Counted from the first letter of the stretch, positions 34,212 to 43,778 are shown. The stretch: 64,000 nt of DNA from Streptomyces sp. NBC_00083 (GCF_026343295.1 NZ_JAPELY010000002.1:930001-994000); one strand, 5' to 3'. Numbers and translations are program-made. Notes: generated by a model not told the origin, from the letters alone.

Positions 34212-35213
34212 TCAGACCCCCTTGCCCTGGTCGCCCGCGCCCCAGTTCGGCGCCGGCGGCCCGCCGCCCCATCCCGGTGGCGCGGCCTGCGGCCCGCCCG
34301 GGGTGGTCGCGCCGTGTGCGTGGTACTCCACCGAACCCGCCGTCATCTGCATGAACGCCTCTTCGAGCGAGGCCTGCTGGCCCGAGAGCTCGTGCAGCAC
34401 GAGCTGGTGCTGCGCGGCCAGTTCACCGAGCGCCTCGATCCTGCCGTTGTCGATTTCGACGGCGCCGTCGCCGGTCTGCGTGTACGCGATGCCCGACTGC
34501 TGCAGCACCTCGATGAGCCGTTCCCACTGGGGGGAACGCAGCCGCACGAAACTCCGGGAGTTCTGCCGGATGAAATCCGCCATCGATGTATCGGCGAGCA
34601 GTCGGCCCTGCCCAATGACGATCAAGTGATCGGCCGTGAGGGCCATTTCGCTCATCAGGTGAGACGAAACGAAGATCGTCCGGCCTTCGCTCGCGAGCTG
34701 CTTCATCAGATTGCGGATCCAGTGAATTCCCTCGGGGTCCAGACCATTGACGGGTTCGTCGAACATCAGGATCTCGGGGTCTCCGAGGAGCGCGGAGGCG
34801 ATTCCGAGCCGCTGCCCCATGCCGAGCGAGAACCCCTTCGCCTTCTTCTTCGCCACCGCCGTCAGGCCCACCGTGTCGAGGACCTCGGAGACCCGGGACG
34901 CCGGGATCCGGTTGGACTGGGCCAGGCACAGCAGGTTGTTGTACGCGGTACGGCCGCCGTGCATCGCCTTGGCGTCGAGCAGCGCCCCGATGTACTTCAG
35001 CGGCTCAGGAAGGTCGCGGTAGTGCTTGCCGTCGATGCGTACGGTTCCGCTGGTCGGGTTGTCCAGATCGAGCAGCATGCGCATGGTCGTCGACTTGCCG
35101 GCTCCGTTGGGTCCCAGAAAGCCGGTCACCACGCCCGGTCTGACCTGGAAGGACAGCTGGTCGACGGCGACCTTGTTGCCGTAGCGCTTGGTGAGACCCT
35201 CTAGCTCGATCAT
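34212..35213 (-). CDS. ABC exporter ATP-binding subunit (module 1)
   Basis: 333 residues. Walker A GPNGAGKSTT, signature FSLGMGQRLGIA, Walker B ILMFDEPVNGLDPEG and SSHLMSE. The long identical stretches with the module 2 ATPase (MGQRLGIASALLGDP and SHLMSEMALTADHLIV) show a tandem duplication. The C-terminal tail is short and Gly/Pro-rich. It is the first gene after the terminator that follows filP. No substrate is evident. Confidence 0.9.
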   Translation of the reverse strand: MIELEGLTKRYGNKVAVDQLSFQVRPGVVTGFLGPNGAGKSTTMRMLLDLDNPTSGTVRIDGKHYRDLPEPLKYIGALLDAKAMHGGRTAYNNLLCLAQSNRIPASRVSEVLDTVGLTAVAKKKAKGFSLGMGQRLGIASALLGDPEILMFDEPVNGLDPEGIHWIRNLMKQLASEGRTIFVSSHLMSEMALTADHLIVIGQGRLLADTSMADFIRQNSRSFVRLRSPQWERLIEVLQQSGIAYTQTGDGAVEIDNGRIEALGELAAQHQLVLHELSGQQASLEEAFMQMTAGSVEYHAHGATTPGGPQAAPPGWGGGPPAPNWGAGDQGKGV

Positions 35214-35235
35214 GCGGCTACGCTAGACGTCGACA

Positions 35236-35267
35236 AAGCCCCCCGCCACCGGAATGGCAGGGGGCTT
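35236..35267 (-). terminator. Terminator after filP
   Basis: AAGCCCCCCGCCA and TGGCAGGGGGCTT pair over 13 positions with one mismatch around CCGGAA. On the minus strand it lies just past the filP stop and is followed by TTTG; GTTTTT flanks the other side. Confidence 0.75.
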
Positions 35268-35309
35268 CGCGTTTTTCTGCCGCAGCCCACGGGGGAAGGG
35301 CTGCGGTGA

Positions 35310-36248
35310 CTAGCGGGACTGCTGCGCCGGAACGCCGCGCGAGACGGGCTCGTCGTCGACCGGGGACCCGGCGGCGGCCACGGCCGCACCGGTCAGCGTC
35401 GCGAGCATCTCGCGGACGTTGGTGAGCTGCGCGTTGATCGAGTCGCGGCGGTTGGTGAGGGCCGCCAGCTCGCGCTCGGATTCCGAACGGATGCGGTCCG
35501 CCTTGGCGTTGGCGTCGGCCACGATGTCCTCGGCCTGGCGCTGCGCCGTCTCCACCGTCTGGCGCGCACGGCGCTCCGCGTCCGTGCGCAGCTTCTCGGC
35601 CTCCAGGCGGAGCTGCTCCGCGCGGTGCTCGATCTCCGCGAGGCGCTTCTCCGCCTTCGCCTGACGCGACGCCAGGTCACGCTCGGACTGCTCGCGGCGC
35701 TTGGCGAGGTTGGTCTCGAAGTCCGCGGCGGCCTGGGCGGCCTTGGCGCGGGTCTCCTCGAAGAGGGCGTCCGCCTCCTCGCGCTTGGACTGCGCGTCCT
35801 TCTGCGCCTCGGAACGGAGCTGAGAGGCGTCACCCTTCGCCTTCTCGACGATCCGTACGCCCTCGTCCTCGGACTTCGCCTTGCGCTCGGAGGCGAACGA
35901 CTCGGCGTCGTTGCGCACCTGCTGCGCGGCGGACTCGGCGAGTTCGCGGTGCTGCTCGGCGGCCCGACGGGCCTCCTCGCGCAGGTCCTTCGCCTCTTCC
36001 TCGGCGAGCCGCAGGATCTTTTCGACCCGCGCACCCAGACCCGCGTACGACGGCTCCGCGTCGTTCACCTGGGCCTGGGCGTTCTGCGTTTCGAGGTGGA
36101 GCTCCTCGATGCGCTTTTCCAGAGAAGTGATCCGTGCCAGAGCACTGTCACGGTCGGCGACGAGCTTGGTAATGCGGTCATCCACCTGACCGCGGTCGTA
36201 ACCACGCCGCACGAGCTCGAAGCCGAAGGGGGAGGAAGTGTCGCTCAT
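35310..36248 (-). CDS. filP: FilP, intermediate filament-like cytoskeletal protein
   Basis: 312 residues, almost wholly coiled coil. The N-terminus (FGFELVRRGYDRGQVDDRI) is a DivIVA-like membrane/scaffold motif. The rod (about 30-280) is rich in Ala, Glu, Arg and Lys heptads, and the tail is Pro/Gly-containing. FilP of S. coelicolor (about 310 residues) forms networks near hyphal tips and gives rigidity; S. reticuli AbpS is the same family. The next gene is scy, whose product binds FilP. ATG 36248. Confidence 0.93.
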   Translation of the reverse strand: MSDTSSPFGFELVRRGYDRGQVDDRITKLVADRDSALARITSLEKRIEELHLETQNAQAQVNDAEPSYAGLGARVEKILRLAEEEAKDLREEARRAAEQHRELAESAAQQVRNDAESFASERKAKSEDEGVRIVEKAKGDASQLRSEAQKDAQSKREEADALFEETRAKAAQAAADFETNLAKRREQSERDLASRQAKAEKRLAEIEHRAEQLRLEAEKLRTDAERRARQTVETAQRQAEDIVADANAKADRIRSESERELAALTNRRDSINAQLTNVREMLATLTGAAVAAAGSPVDDEPVSRGVPAQQSR

Positions 36249-36362
36249 GGGGTTCCTGTCGAATGAGACCGGTGAGGTGATAGGGGGAATCCTAGGGGCC
36301 CAAGCGGCGTGTCATCGAGCGGATGCCCGTTTGATCTGGAGAATGTCCAGCCTTTTGAGTGG

Positions 36363-39300
36363 CTAGCCCTCCGAAGACTTGCCACTCGAACGTGTTGCCC
36401 CGGCCGCCGCACCTGCCTTGACACCTGCGGAAGAACCGCCGCCAGAGCCGGATTTGCCGCCCGCGCCCGGCGCCTCGAATGATTCCAACGCCTCAAGTAC
36501 GTCCTGGACACGGGAGATCTCGGCATTGATGTCCTGCCGGCGCCGCACCAGGACGTCGAGTTCACGCTTGCCCTCCTCGACCGTGCGGCGCGCCTCCGCC
36601 GCCGCCTCGTCACGCAGCGCGGTGGCCTCGCGGACCAGCTCGGCCTTCTTGGTCTCGGCCTCCTTGAGCAGCGCCTCCGCCTTCTTCACCGCGGCGATGC
36701 GGACCTTGTGCGCCTCGGAATCGGCGTCCGCCACCAACGACTTGGCCTTCGCCTGCGCCTCGGTGGTCTGCTCGGTCGCGGCCTTCACCAGCTTGTCGAC
36801 GCGCTCGCCCGCCGTCTTCATCTGCTCGGCGCTCTCGCGGCGGGCCCGCTCGTGCAGCTCCTCGATCTCCGCCTCGGTGCGCGAACGCACCTCCTCGGTG
36901 CGCTCCCTTATGGCGGTGGCGTCCGCGCGGGCACCGGCGAGCAGCTCGTCCGCGTCCGTACGGGCCTTCTCCACCAGGGAGTTGCCCTCCACCGTCGACT
37001 CCGCGACGATCCGCTCGGCCTCCTTGCGGGCCGCGCCGACCATCGTGTCGGCCTGCTCCTCGGCCTCGGTGGCGGCGCGCAGCGCCTCCTCCTGGGCCTT
37101 GTTGATGAGCTGGTCGGCCTGCTCCGCGGCGTCCGAGCGCCGCTTGGCCGCGGCGGTGCGGGCCTCGTCGAGCAGCCGGTCCGCCTCCTCGCGGGCCTCG
37201 GTACGCGTCTTCTCCGCGGCCTCGTCGGCGCGGGCACGGTTCTTCTCGGCCTCGGCCCTGATCCGCTCGGCGGCCTGCTGGGCCGAGCCCACCGTGTCGG
37301 CGGCCTCCGCGCGCAGCCGCTCGGCCTCGCTGCTCGCCTCCCCGATGAGCTGGTCGGCCTGGGCCGCCGCGTCGGAGCGCCGCTTGTCCGCGGCCCGGCG
37401 TGCCTCGTCGAGCAGCCGCTCGGCCTCGGCACGGGCCTCGCTTATGGTCTGCTCCGCCTCGGCGTTGGCCGCGCCCAGCGTGGAGCCCGCGTCGGAGCGC
37501 GCCTCGGTGGTGACCAACTCGGCATACGCGTTCGCCTCGTTGGTGGTGCGCTCGGCGTCCGCCAGCGCCTTGCTCGTGACCCGCTCGGCCTCCTCGCGGG
37601 CGGCCGTCGTGGCCTGCTCGGCCTCGGCGAGGGCCGCGCCGGTGACCCGCTCGGCCTCCTCGCGCGCCGCGGCGCGCAGCGCGTCCGCCTCGGCCTGGCC
37701 CTCGACCCGTACCTGCTGGGCCTCGGTGACCAGGCGCTCCGCCTCGGCGCTCGACTCGGCGGCGAGCCGCTCGGCCTCCGCCGTCGCCTCGGTGACCAGG
37801 CGGTCCGCCTGGCTCGCGGCGTCGGAGCGGATCCGGTTGGCGTCCTCGCGGGCCTCGGCCCGGGTGCGCGCCGCGTCCTGCTCGGACGAGGCGAGCGCGT
37901 CGGAGGCCTCGGTGCGCATGCGCTGCGCGTACTCGGCGGCGTCCGAACGGGCCTTCTCCGCCTCGGCCATGGCGTCCGTGACGGTCCGCTCGGCCAGCGC
38001 CTTCGCGGCCTCGGACTCCTCCTGGGCACGGGCCCGGACGCGGCCCGCGTCCTCGCCCGCGCGCTCGCGCTCGGCGTGCGCGTCGGCGCGGACCCGGTCC
38101 GCCTCCTCCTGCGCCTCGCTCGTGGTGCGCTCCGCCGCGTGCTCGGCGGCGCTGCGCAGCCCGGCGATCTCCTGCTCGGCCTCCTCGCGGAGCCCGGCCA
38201 CGGAGTCCCGTACGTCCTTGGCGGTCTGCTCGGCCGTCGACACCAGCTCGGTGGCGCGCCGGTCGGCCTCCTCGCCGAGCCGCTGCGCCTCGGTCTGCGC
38301 CTCCTCGACCCGCTTGCGGGCGGAGGCGAGCAGTTCCTCGCTCTGCTCACGGGCCTGGGCGCGCTCGGATTCGGCCTCGGCGCGCGCCGAGCCCAGCGTC
38401 TCCTCGGCCTCGCGGCGGCGCCGCACGGCCTCCTCCTGGGCGGCGGCGAGCGCCTCGGCGGCCTCGGCGGCGACCCGCTCGGCGGCGGCCGCGGCCTCCG
38501 CGCGCATCCGGTCGGCGCTCTCCTGTGCCTCGGACTTGAGCCGCTCGGCCTCCGCGGCCGCCTCCGTGCGCAGCCGGACCGCCGCGCTCTCCGCCTCCGC
38601 GCGGGCGCTGGAGGCGTCGGACGCGGCCTCGGTGCGCAGCCGCTCGGCCTCCTGCTCGGCCTGCGCCTGGAGCGTACGGATGCGCTCGGCGGCCTCGGTG
38701 CGGATCCGCTCGCTCTCCTCGGCGGCCTCGCGCCGGATCCGCTCGCCCTCGGCACGGGCGTCGGTCAGGGCCTGCTCGGCCGCGGTGTGGCGCTGCTCGG
38801 CCTCGGTGTGCAGCCGGGCCAGCTCCTCGGCGGCCTCGGCCTGGCGGGCCGCTATCGCCCGCTCGGTCTCCTCGCGCAGCCGGACGGCGGCCGCCTCGGC
38901 CTCCGTCGTGGTCTGCTCCGCCTGCTCCTCGGACTCCGCGCGCATCCGCTCGGCCTCGGCGCGCGTGCGCTCCAGTGTCTCCTCGGCCTGCTTGCGCAGC
39001 GTGTTGGCCCGCTCGACCGCTTCGTTGCGCACCCGCTCGGACTCGTTGCCCGCGGTGGTGCGCAGCTCCTCGGCGTCGGCCTTGGCCTTGGCCAGCAGCT
39101 CCTCGGCGGTCCTGGCCGCCTCCTCGATCTGCTGGACCGCCTCGCGGCGCGCCTCGCCCCGGATCCGCTCGCCCTCGGCGACCGCCTCGGCGCGCAGCTG
39201 CTCGGCCTCGCCGCGCAGCCGGCGGGCCTCCTCCTGGAGCTCGACCGTCTTGGCCCGGTACTCCTTGGTGTCGTCCTTGGCGGCGCCCTTGAGCTCGTCG

Positions 39301-40553
39301 GCCTGCTCGGCGGCCTCCCCGCGCAGCCGCTCGGCCTCGGCGTCCGCCTCGCGGCGGATCCGCTCGGCCTCCTCGGACGCCTTGCGGGTGGTCTCCCGGG
39401 CGTCCTCGGACGCCTTGGTCAGGACCTCTTCGGCGGTACGCGCGGCCTTGGCGAGCTGGGCCGCGGTGTCCTCGGCGGCGCTGGTGCGGGCCGACTCGGC
39501 GGCCTCGGTGCGCAGCCGCTCCGCCTCCGCCTTCGCGTCCGCGAGCGCCTGCTCGGCCTCGGCCTTGAGGGTCTCGGACTCCTTGGTGGCCTCCGCGACG
39601 AGCCGCGCGATCTCGGTCTTCGCGGTCCTGGTGCGCTGCTCGTTGGCGGACTCGGCGCTCGCGACCTGCTTGGCCGCGGCCTCCTTCGCCTCGGTGACCG
39701 CCCGCTCGGCCTCGGCACGCGCCTCGCGCAGCGCGGCCTCCGCCTCCTGCATCCGCTGTTCGGCGGCGCGGCTCAGCTCGGCCGCCTGCTGGCGGGCCTG
39801 GGCGGTCTCGGCGCCGGTCGTCGTGCGCAGCTGCTCGGCGTGGGAGGTGGCCTCCTGGGCCTGTGCGGACGCCGCGTTCAGGAGCCGCTCGGCGTCCTTG
39901 CGGGCGCGCAGCAGCGTCGCCTCGGCCTCGGCGCGCGCCGACTCGGCCTCGGAGCCGAGCCGTTGGCGGGCCTCCTCGGCGATCCGGGTGGCCTCCGCGC
40001 GGGCCGCGGCGAGCGACTGCTCGGCCTCGGCGCGGGACTCCTCCATGAGCCGGCGGGCCTGCGCCTCGGTACGGGCCCGCAGTTGCTCGGCCCACGCCAC
40101 GTTCTCGTTGACGTGCGACTCGACGGTGGCCCGGCGCTCGGACAGCTCCTGGTCGAGGCGCTGGCGCCGGTTGACGGCCTCGGCGTGCAACTCGGCCTGG
40201 AGCCGCGCCTGGTGTTCGGCGTGCTCCTGGAGGATGCGCTGGGTCTGGGCGCGGGCGTCCCGCAGCTCGCGCTCGGCGTCCGTGCGCAGCTGCTCGGCCT
40301 GCATCTGGGCGTTGCGGAGCAGCTGTTCGGCCTGGTAGCCGACGTTCGCCGTGTCGTAGGCGGGACGGGTCGCGAGATTGCGGCGCGCCTCGTGGAGCTT
40401 GGCGCGCAGCACTTCGACCTGGTAGCCGAGATCCTCGGCGTGCTGAACGGCCTTCTCCCGCTCGGTCTTCAGCCGCTCCATCTCGGCCTCGAACCGCGAG
40501 AGGTGGTCGTCAGGCCGGTGGCTCTGGCTCTCCTGGCGTTCGTAGCCCCGCAC
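36363..40553 (-). CDS. scy: Scy, giant coiled-coil polarisome scaffold
   Basis: 1396 residues, nearly all coiled coil built of repeats rich in AEAERLRxEA and related 51-residue units, with a Gly/Ser-rich C-terminus (GAGGKSGSGGGSS). Scy of S. coelicolor organises the tip polarisome with DivIVA and FilP and controls branching and ParA. This copy appears somewhat longer than the roughly 1300-residue form I recall. The start is GTG 40553 (VRGYERQESQSHR). The long strand-opposite open frame covering this gene is a codon-bias artefact. Repeat-driven length change is plausible. Confidence 0.92.
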   Translation of the reverse strand: MRGYERQESQSHRPDDHLSRFEAEMERLKTEREKAVQHAEDLGYQVEVLRAKLHEARRNLATRPAYDTANVGYQAEQLLRNAQMQAEQLRTDAERELRDARAQTQRILQEHAEHQARLQAELHAEAVNRRQRLDQELSERRATVESHVNENVAWAEQLRARTEAQARRLMEESRAEAEQSLAAARAEATRIAEEARQRLGSEAESARAEAEATLLRARKDAERLLNAASAQAQEATSHAEQLRTTTGAETAQARQQAAELSRAAEQRMQEAEAALREARAEAERAVTEAKEAAAKQVASAESANEQRTRTAKTEIARLVAEATKESETLKAEAEQALADAKAEAERLRTEAAESARTSAAEDTAAQLAKAARTAEEVLTKASEDARETTRKASEEAERIRREADAEAERLRGEAAEQADELKGAAKDDTKEYRAKTVELQEEARRLRGEAEQLRAEAVAEGERIRGEARREAVQQIEEAARTAEELLAKAKADAEELRTTAGNESERVRNEAVERANTLRKQAEETLERTRAEAERMRAESEEQAEQTTTEAEAAAVRLREETERAIAARQAEAAEELARLHTEAEQRHTAAEQALTDARAEGERIRREAAEESERIRTEAAERIRTLQAQAEQEAERLRTEAASDASSARAEAESAAVRLRTEAAAEAERLKSEAQESADRMRAEAAAAAERVAAEAAEALAAAQEEAVRRRREAEETLGSARAEAESERAQAREQSEELLASARKRVEEAQTEAQRLGEEADRRATELVSTAEQTAKDVRDSVAGLREEAEQEIAGLRSAAEHAAERTTSEAQEEADRVRADAHAERERAGEDAGRVRARAQEESEAAKALAERTVTDAMAEAEKARSDAAEYAQRMRTEASDALASSEQDAARTRAEAREDANRIRSDAASQADRLVTEATAEAERLAAESSAEAERLVTEAQQVRVEGQAEADALRAAAREEAERVTGAALAEAEQATTAAREEAERVTSKALADAERTTNEANAYAELVTTEARSDAGSTLGAANAEAEQTISEARAEAERLLDEARRAADKRRSDAAAQADQLIGEASSEAERLRAEAADTVGSAQQAAERIRAEAEKNRARADEAAEKTRTEAREEADRLLDEARTAAAKRRSDAAEQADQLINKAQEEALRAATEAEEQADTMVGAARKEAERIVAESTVEGNSLVEKARTDADELLAGARADATAIRERTEEVRSRTEAEIEELHERARRESAEQMKTAGERVDKLVKAATEQTTEAQAKAKSLVADADSEAHKVRIAAVKKAEALLKEAETKKAELVREATALRDEAAAEARRTVEEGKRELDVLVRRRQDINAEISRVQDVLEALESFEAPGAGGKSGSGGGSSAGVKAGAAAGATRSSGKSSEG

Positions 40554-40752
40554 TGCGCGGTCCCATCCGTCCCCTGGTCGCGAACACTGCCCGTACGAGC
40601 ACCGTCCGACCGCACACGACGGACGGGGCCCCCGGTGAATGGTGTCAGATCAAAACAGGGGCGTGGGTCTCAGGCCCCGACCCGACCCCGGCCCGGAACC
40701 GCCCACTGTACCGGGCCGAGTATGCGGAGGCCCGGCCTCCATCTGTGCGGGC

Positions 40753-41202
40753 TCAGTGGGCGGCGGTGTCTGTGTGGTCCTGGGGGGCGGAAGTGACGAG
40801 TTCGGTGAGCACGCCGTGGCAGTCCTTGGGGTGCAGGAAGGTGATCTGCGAGCCCATCGAACCGGTGCGCGGCTGGTCGTACAGGACTCGTACGCCCTTG
40901 TCGCGGATGGCCTCGGAGTCGGCGGTGACGTCGCCCGTGCCGAAGGCGATGTGGTGCACGCCCTCGCCGTTCTTGGCGAGCCACTTGCCGACGGCGGAGT
41001 CCTCGCGGGTGGGCTCCAGGAGCTGGAGGTAGGAGGCGCCGCCGTCCGAGGTCTCGTTGATCTTGAGCATGGCCTCCCGCACGCCCTGTTCCTCGTTGAC
41101 CTCGGTGTGGAACACCTCGAAGCCATAGGTGGCACGGTAGAACTCGACGGTCTTGTCGAGGTCGAAACAGGCGATCCCGATGTGGTCGATTCGCGTCAGC
41201 AT
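40753..41202 (-). CDS. mce: Methylmalonyl-CoA epimerase
   Basis: 149 residues of the vicinal oxygen chelate fold. Metal ligands are seen in RIDHIGIACF (His7), GVHHIAFG and the late LTELV. It interconverts the two epimers of methylmalonyl-CoA to feed or drain the B12-dependent mutase. ATG 41202 (MLTRIDHIG) is the family start; an in-frame upstream ATG at 41253 would add 17 odd residues. It is divergent from the thiolase gene. MeaB and IcmA are nearby. Confidence 0.92.
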   Translation of the reverse strand: MLTRIDHIGIACFDLDKTVEFYRATYGFEVFHTEVNEEQGVREAMLKINETSDGGASYLQLLEPTREDSAVGKWLAKNGEGVHHIAFGTGDVTADSEAIRDKGVRVLYDQPRTGSMGSQITFLHPKDCHGVLTELVTSAPQDHTDTAAH

Positions 41203-41337
41203 GGAACCAGTGCAGCGCCCCCGAGGGTGGTTACGCAACGTGCGCGCCATCACACCGGCTGCCCGATGACGTGGGGAGGTACCGCTCAGTACGCTCCGAG
41301 TAAACCCTCGTTCACATCTCCCTAAGGGCCGTGCCTC

Positions 41338-42540
41338 ATGTCTGGAACGACCGGTACCACCTCAGTGATCGTCGCGGGCGCCCGTACGCCCATGGGCCGT
41401 CTGCTCGGCTCCCTCACGTCCTTCTCCGGCGCCGATCTCGGCGGCTTCGCCATCAAGGCGGCCCTGGACCGGGCCGGCATCGGCGGGGACCAGGTGCAGT
41501 ACGTGATCATGGGCCAGGTGCTCACGGCCGGCGCCGGCCAGATCCCGGCCCGTCAGGCCGCCGTGAAGGCCGGCATCCCGATGAACGTGCCCGCGCTCAC
41601 CGTCAACAAGGTGTGCCTCTCGGGTCTCGACGCGATCGCCCTCGCCGACCAGCTGATCCGCGCCGGCGAGTTCGACATCGTGGTCGCCGGCGGCCAGGAG
41701 TCCATGACCAACGCCCCGCACGTGCTGCCGAAGTCCCGCGAGGGCTTCAAGTACGGCGCGATCGAGATGCTCGACTCGATGGCGTACGACGGTCTGACCG
41801 ACTCCTTCGAGAACATCCCCATGGGAGAGGCGACCGAGCGGCACAACACCCGCCTCGGCATCACCCGCGCCGAGCAGGACGAGATCGCCGCCGCCTCCCA
41901 CCAGCGCGCCGCGGCCGCCCAGAAGAACGGCATCTTCGAGGCCGAGATCACCCCGGTGGAGATCCCGCAGCGCAAGGGCGACCCGGTCCTGTTCGCGAAG
42001 GACGAGGGCATCCGCGCCGACACGACCGTGGAGACGCTCGCCAAGCTGCGCCCCGCCTTCACCAAGGACGGCACGATCACGGCCGGCACCGCCTCGCAGA
42101 TCTCCGACGGCGCCGCCGCGGTCGTCGTGATGTCGAAGGCCAAGGCCGAGGAGCTGGGCCTGGAGTGGATCGCCGAGATCGGCGCCCACGGCAACGTGGC
42201 GGGCCCCGACAGCTCGCTCCAGTCGCAGCCGTCGAACGCGATCAAGCACGCGGTCGGCAAGGAGGGCATCACGGTCGAGGACCTCGACCTGATCGAGATC
42301 AACGAAGCCTTCGGCGCGGTCGCCGCGCAGTCAATGAAGGACCTCGGGGTCTCCCCGGAAAAGGTGAACGTGAACGGCGGCGCCATCGCCCTCGGCCACC
42401 CCATCGGCATGTCCGGCGCCCGCGTGGTCCTGCACCTCGCCCTGGAGCTGAAGCGCCGCGGCGGCGGTGTGGGCGCCGCGGCCCTGTGCGGCGGCGGCGG
42501 CCAGGGCGACGCTCTGATCGTGCGCGTGCCGGGCAAGTAA
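41338..42540 (+). CDS. Acetyl-CoA C-acetyltransferase (thiolase)
   Basis: 400 residues, the usual length. Nucleophile Cys93 is in NKVCLSGLDAI. The catalytic His lies in NGGAIALGHPIG and the second Cys in AALCGGGGQG. It condenses two acetyl-CoA to acetoacetyl-CoA or cleaves 3-ketoacyl-CoA, complementing the 3-hydroxybutyryl-CoA dehydrogenase at 23.9 kb. ATG 41338 (MSGTTGTTSV) with AAGGGC upstream. It is followed by meaB 53 bases on. Confidence 0.94.
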   Translation: MSGTTGTTSVIVAGARTPMGRLLGSLTSFSGADLGGFAIKAALDRAGIGGDQVQYVIMGQVLTAGAGQIPARQAAVKAGIPMNVPALTVNKVCLSGLDAIALADQLIRAGEFDIVVAGGQESMTNAPHVLPKSREGFKYGAIEMLDSMAYDGLTDSFENIPMGEATERHNTRLGITRAEQDEIAAASHQRAAAAQKNGIFEAEITPVEIPQRKGDPVLFAKDEGIRADTTVETLAKLRPAFTKDGTITAGTASQISDGAAAVVVMSKAKAEELGLEWIAEIGAHGNVAGPDSSLQSQPSNAIKHAVGKEGITVEDLDLIEINEAFGAVAAQSMKDLGVSPEKVNVNGGAIALGHPIGMSGARVVLHLALELKRRGGGVGAAALCGGGGQGDALIVRVPGK

Positions 42541-42593
42541 CCCCGGAAGCGATTCCTGACCCTGCGGTGCGTACGCGACTGAACGGAGCGGCA

Positions 42594-43553
42594 ATGGTGG
42601 ACGTCCCCGAACTGGTGGCCCAGGCACGGGAAGGCCGGCCCAGGGCCGTCGCCCGGCTGATCTCGCTGGTCGAGGGGGCCTCCCCGCAGCTGCGCGAGGT
42701 GATGGCGGCGCTGGCCCCGCTCGCGGGCAACGCCTACGTCGTGGGGCTCACCGGCTCGCCCGGCGTCGGCAAGTCGACCTCCACCTCCGCGCTGGTCACC
42801 GCCTACCGCAGGGCGGGCAAGCGGGTCGGCGTCCTCGCCGTCGACCCGTCCTCGCCGTTCTCGGGCGGCGCCCTGCTCGGCGACCGGGTCCGGATGTCCG
42901 ACCACGCCTCCGACCCCGGCGTCTACATCCGCTCGATGGCGACCCGCGGCCACCTCGGCGGCCTCGCCTGGTCCGCGCCCCAGGCGATCCGCGTCCTGGA
43001 CGCGGCGGGGTGCGAGGTGATCCTCGTCGAGACGGTCGGCGTCGGGCAGTCCGAGGTCGAGATCGCCTCGCAGGCCGACACCTCGGTCGTGCTGCTCGCG
43101 CCCGGCATGGGCGACGGCATCCAGGCGGCCAAGGCCGGCATCCTCGAAATCGGCGACCTCTACGTCGTCAACAAGGCGGACCGGGACGGCGCGGACGCCA
43201 CGGCCCGCGAGCTCAACCACATGCTGGGCCTCGGCGAATCGCGCGGCCCCGGCGACTGGCGGCCGCCCATCGTCAAGACGGTGGCGGCCCGCGGCGAGGG
43301 CATCGACGAGGTCGTGGAGGCGCTGGAGAAGCACCACGCGTGGATGGCCGAGCACGGCGTCCTCGCGGAGCGCCGCAGGTCCCGAGCGGCCCGCGAGGTC
43401 GAGACCATCGCGGTGACCGCCCTGCGCGAGCGCATCGGCTCCCTCCACGGCGACCGGCGCCTCGACGCGCTCGCCCAGCGCATCGTCGACGGCGAGCTCG
43501 ACCCCTACGCGGCCGCCGACGAACTGGTCGCCGGCCTGACCGAAACGGCCTAG
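42594..43553 (+). CDS. meaB: MeaB, GTPase chaperone of B12-dependent acyl-CoA mutase
   Basis: 319 residues of the G3E P-loop family. Walker A GLTGSPGVGKST (residues about 51-62), VDPSSPFSGGALLGDR, VETVGVGQSEVEI (Walker B/switch) and NKADRDGAD (base recognition) are all present. MeaB loads and protects adenosylcobalamin on methylmalonyl-CoA mutase type enzymes. ATG 42594 with GGAGCGG upstream. It is followed by a strong hairpin terminator. Nearby mce and the more distant icmA and adenosyltransferase make the same functional set. Confidence 0.93.
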   Translation: MVDVPELVAQAREGRPRAVARLISLVEGASPQLREVMAALAPLAGNAYVVGLTGSPGVGKSTSTSALVTAYRRAGKRVGVLAVDPSSPFSGGALLGDRVRMSDHASDPGVYIRSMATRGHLGGLAWSAPQAIRVLDAAGCEVILVETVGVGQSEVEIASQADTSVVLLAPGMGDGIQAAKAGILEIGDLYVVNKADRDGADATARELNHMLGLGESRGPGDWRPPIVKTVAARGEGIDEVVEALEKHHAWMAEHGVLAERRRSRAAREVETIAVTALRERIGSLHGDRRLDALAQRIVDGELDPYAAADELVAGLTETA

Positions 43554-43607
43554 CGCGCTCCGCGCACGACCGGGTCCGCCCTGCGAAGGGCCCGGCGCCG
43601 GCTCGTC

Positions 43608-43651
43608 AACAGCCCCGGTACGGCCCCTGGTTGGGCCGTACCGGGGCTGTT
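43608..43651 (+). terminator. Terminator after meaB
   Basis: A 19-bp perfect stem (43608-43626 with 43633-43651, left arm AACAGCCCCGGTACGGCCC) with a 6-base loop. The downstream arm ends in TT and abuts a possible -10 (TAGCGT) for the next message. Confidence 0.9.
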
Positions 43652-43663
43652 AGCGTGGGGCGC

Positions 43664-43684
43664 ATGTTCCTGCTCTGCGCATAG
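43664..43684 (+). CDS. Possible leader hexapeptide MFLLCA upstream of the MFS gene
   Basis: ATG TTC CTG CTC TGC GCA TAG. TAGCGT at 43651-43656 sits 7 bases before the ATG, the geometry of a leaderless transcript starting at this peptide. It lies 95 bases before the MFS start, with small inverted repeats between (GTGCC and GGCAC). A Cys- or Leu-sensing leader is conceivable. Only the sequence supports it. Confidence 0.35.
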   Translation: MFLLCA

Positions 43685-43778
43685 GTGCCGCCCCGGCACC
43701 GCGCCCCGCCCGCAGAGGGCGCCGAGGCCGCGGTGCGCTTCGGCGACCCTTTCCGCGCACAGCCCCGAAGGAACACCC

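Noticed and set aside
36708..40796. Very long open frames on the plus strand opposite scy
   Set aside because: Products are Leu/Gly/Arg monotone, lack domains and arise from the GC-rich repetitive coiled-coil gene on the other strand.
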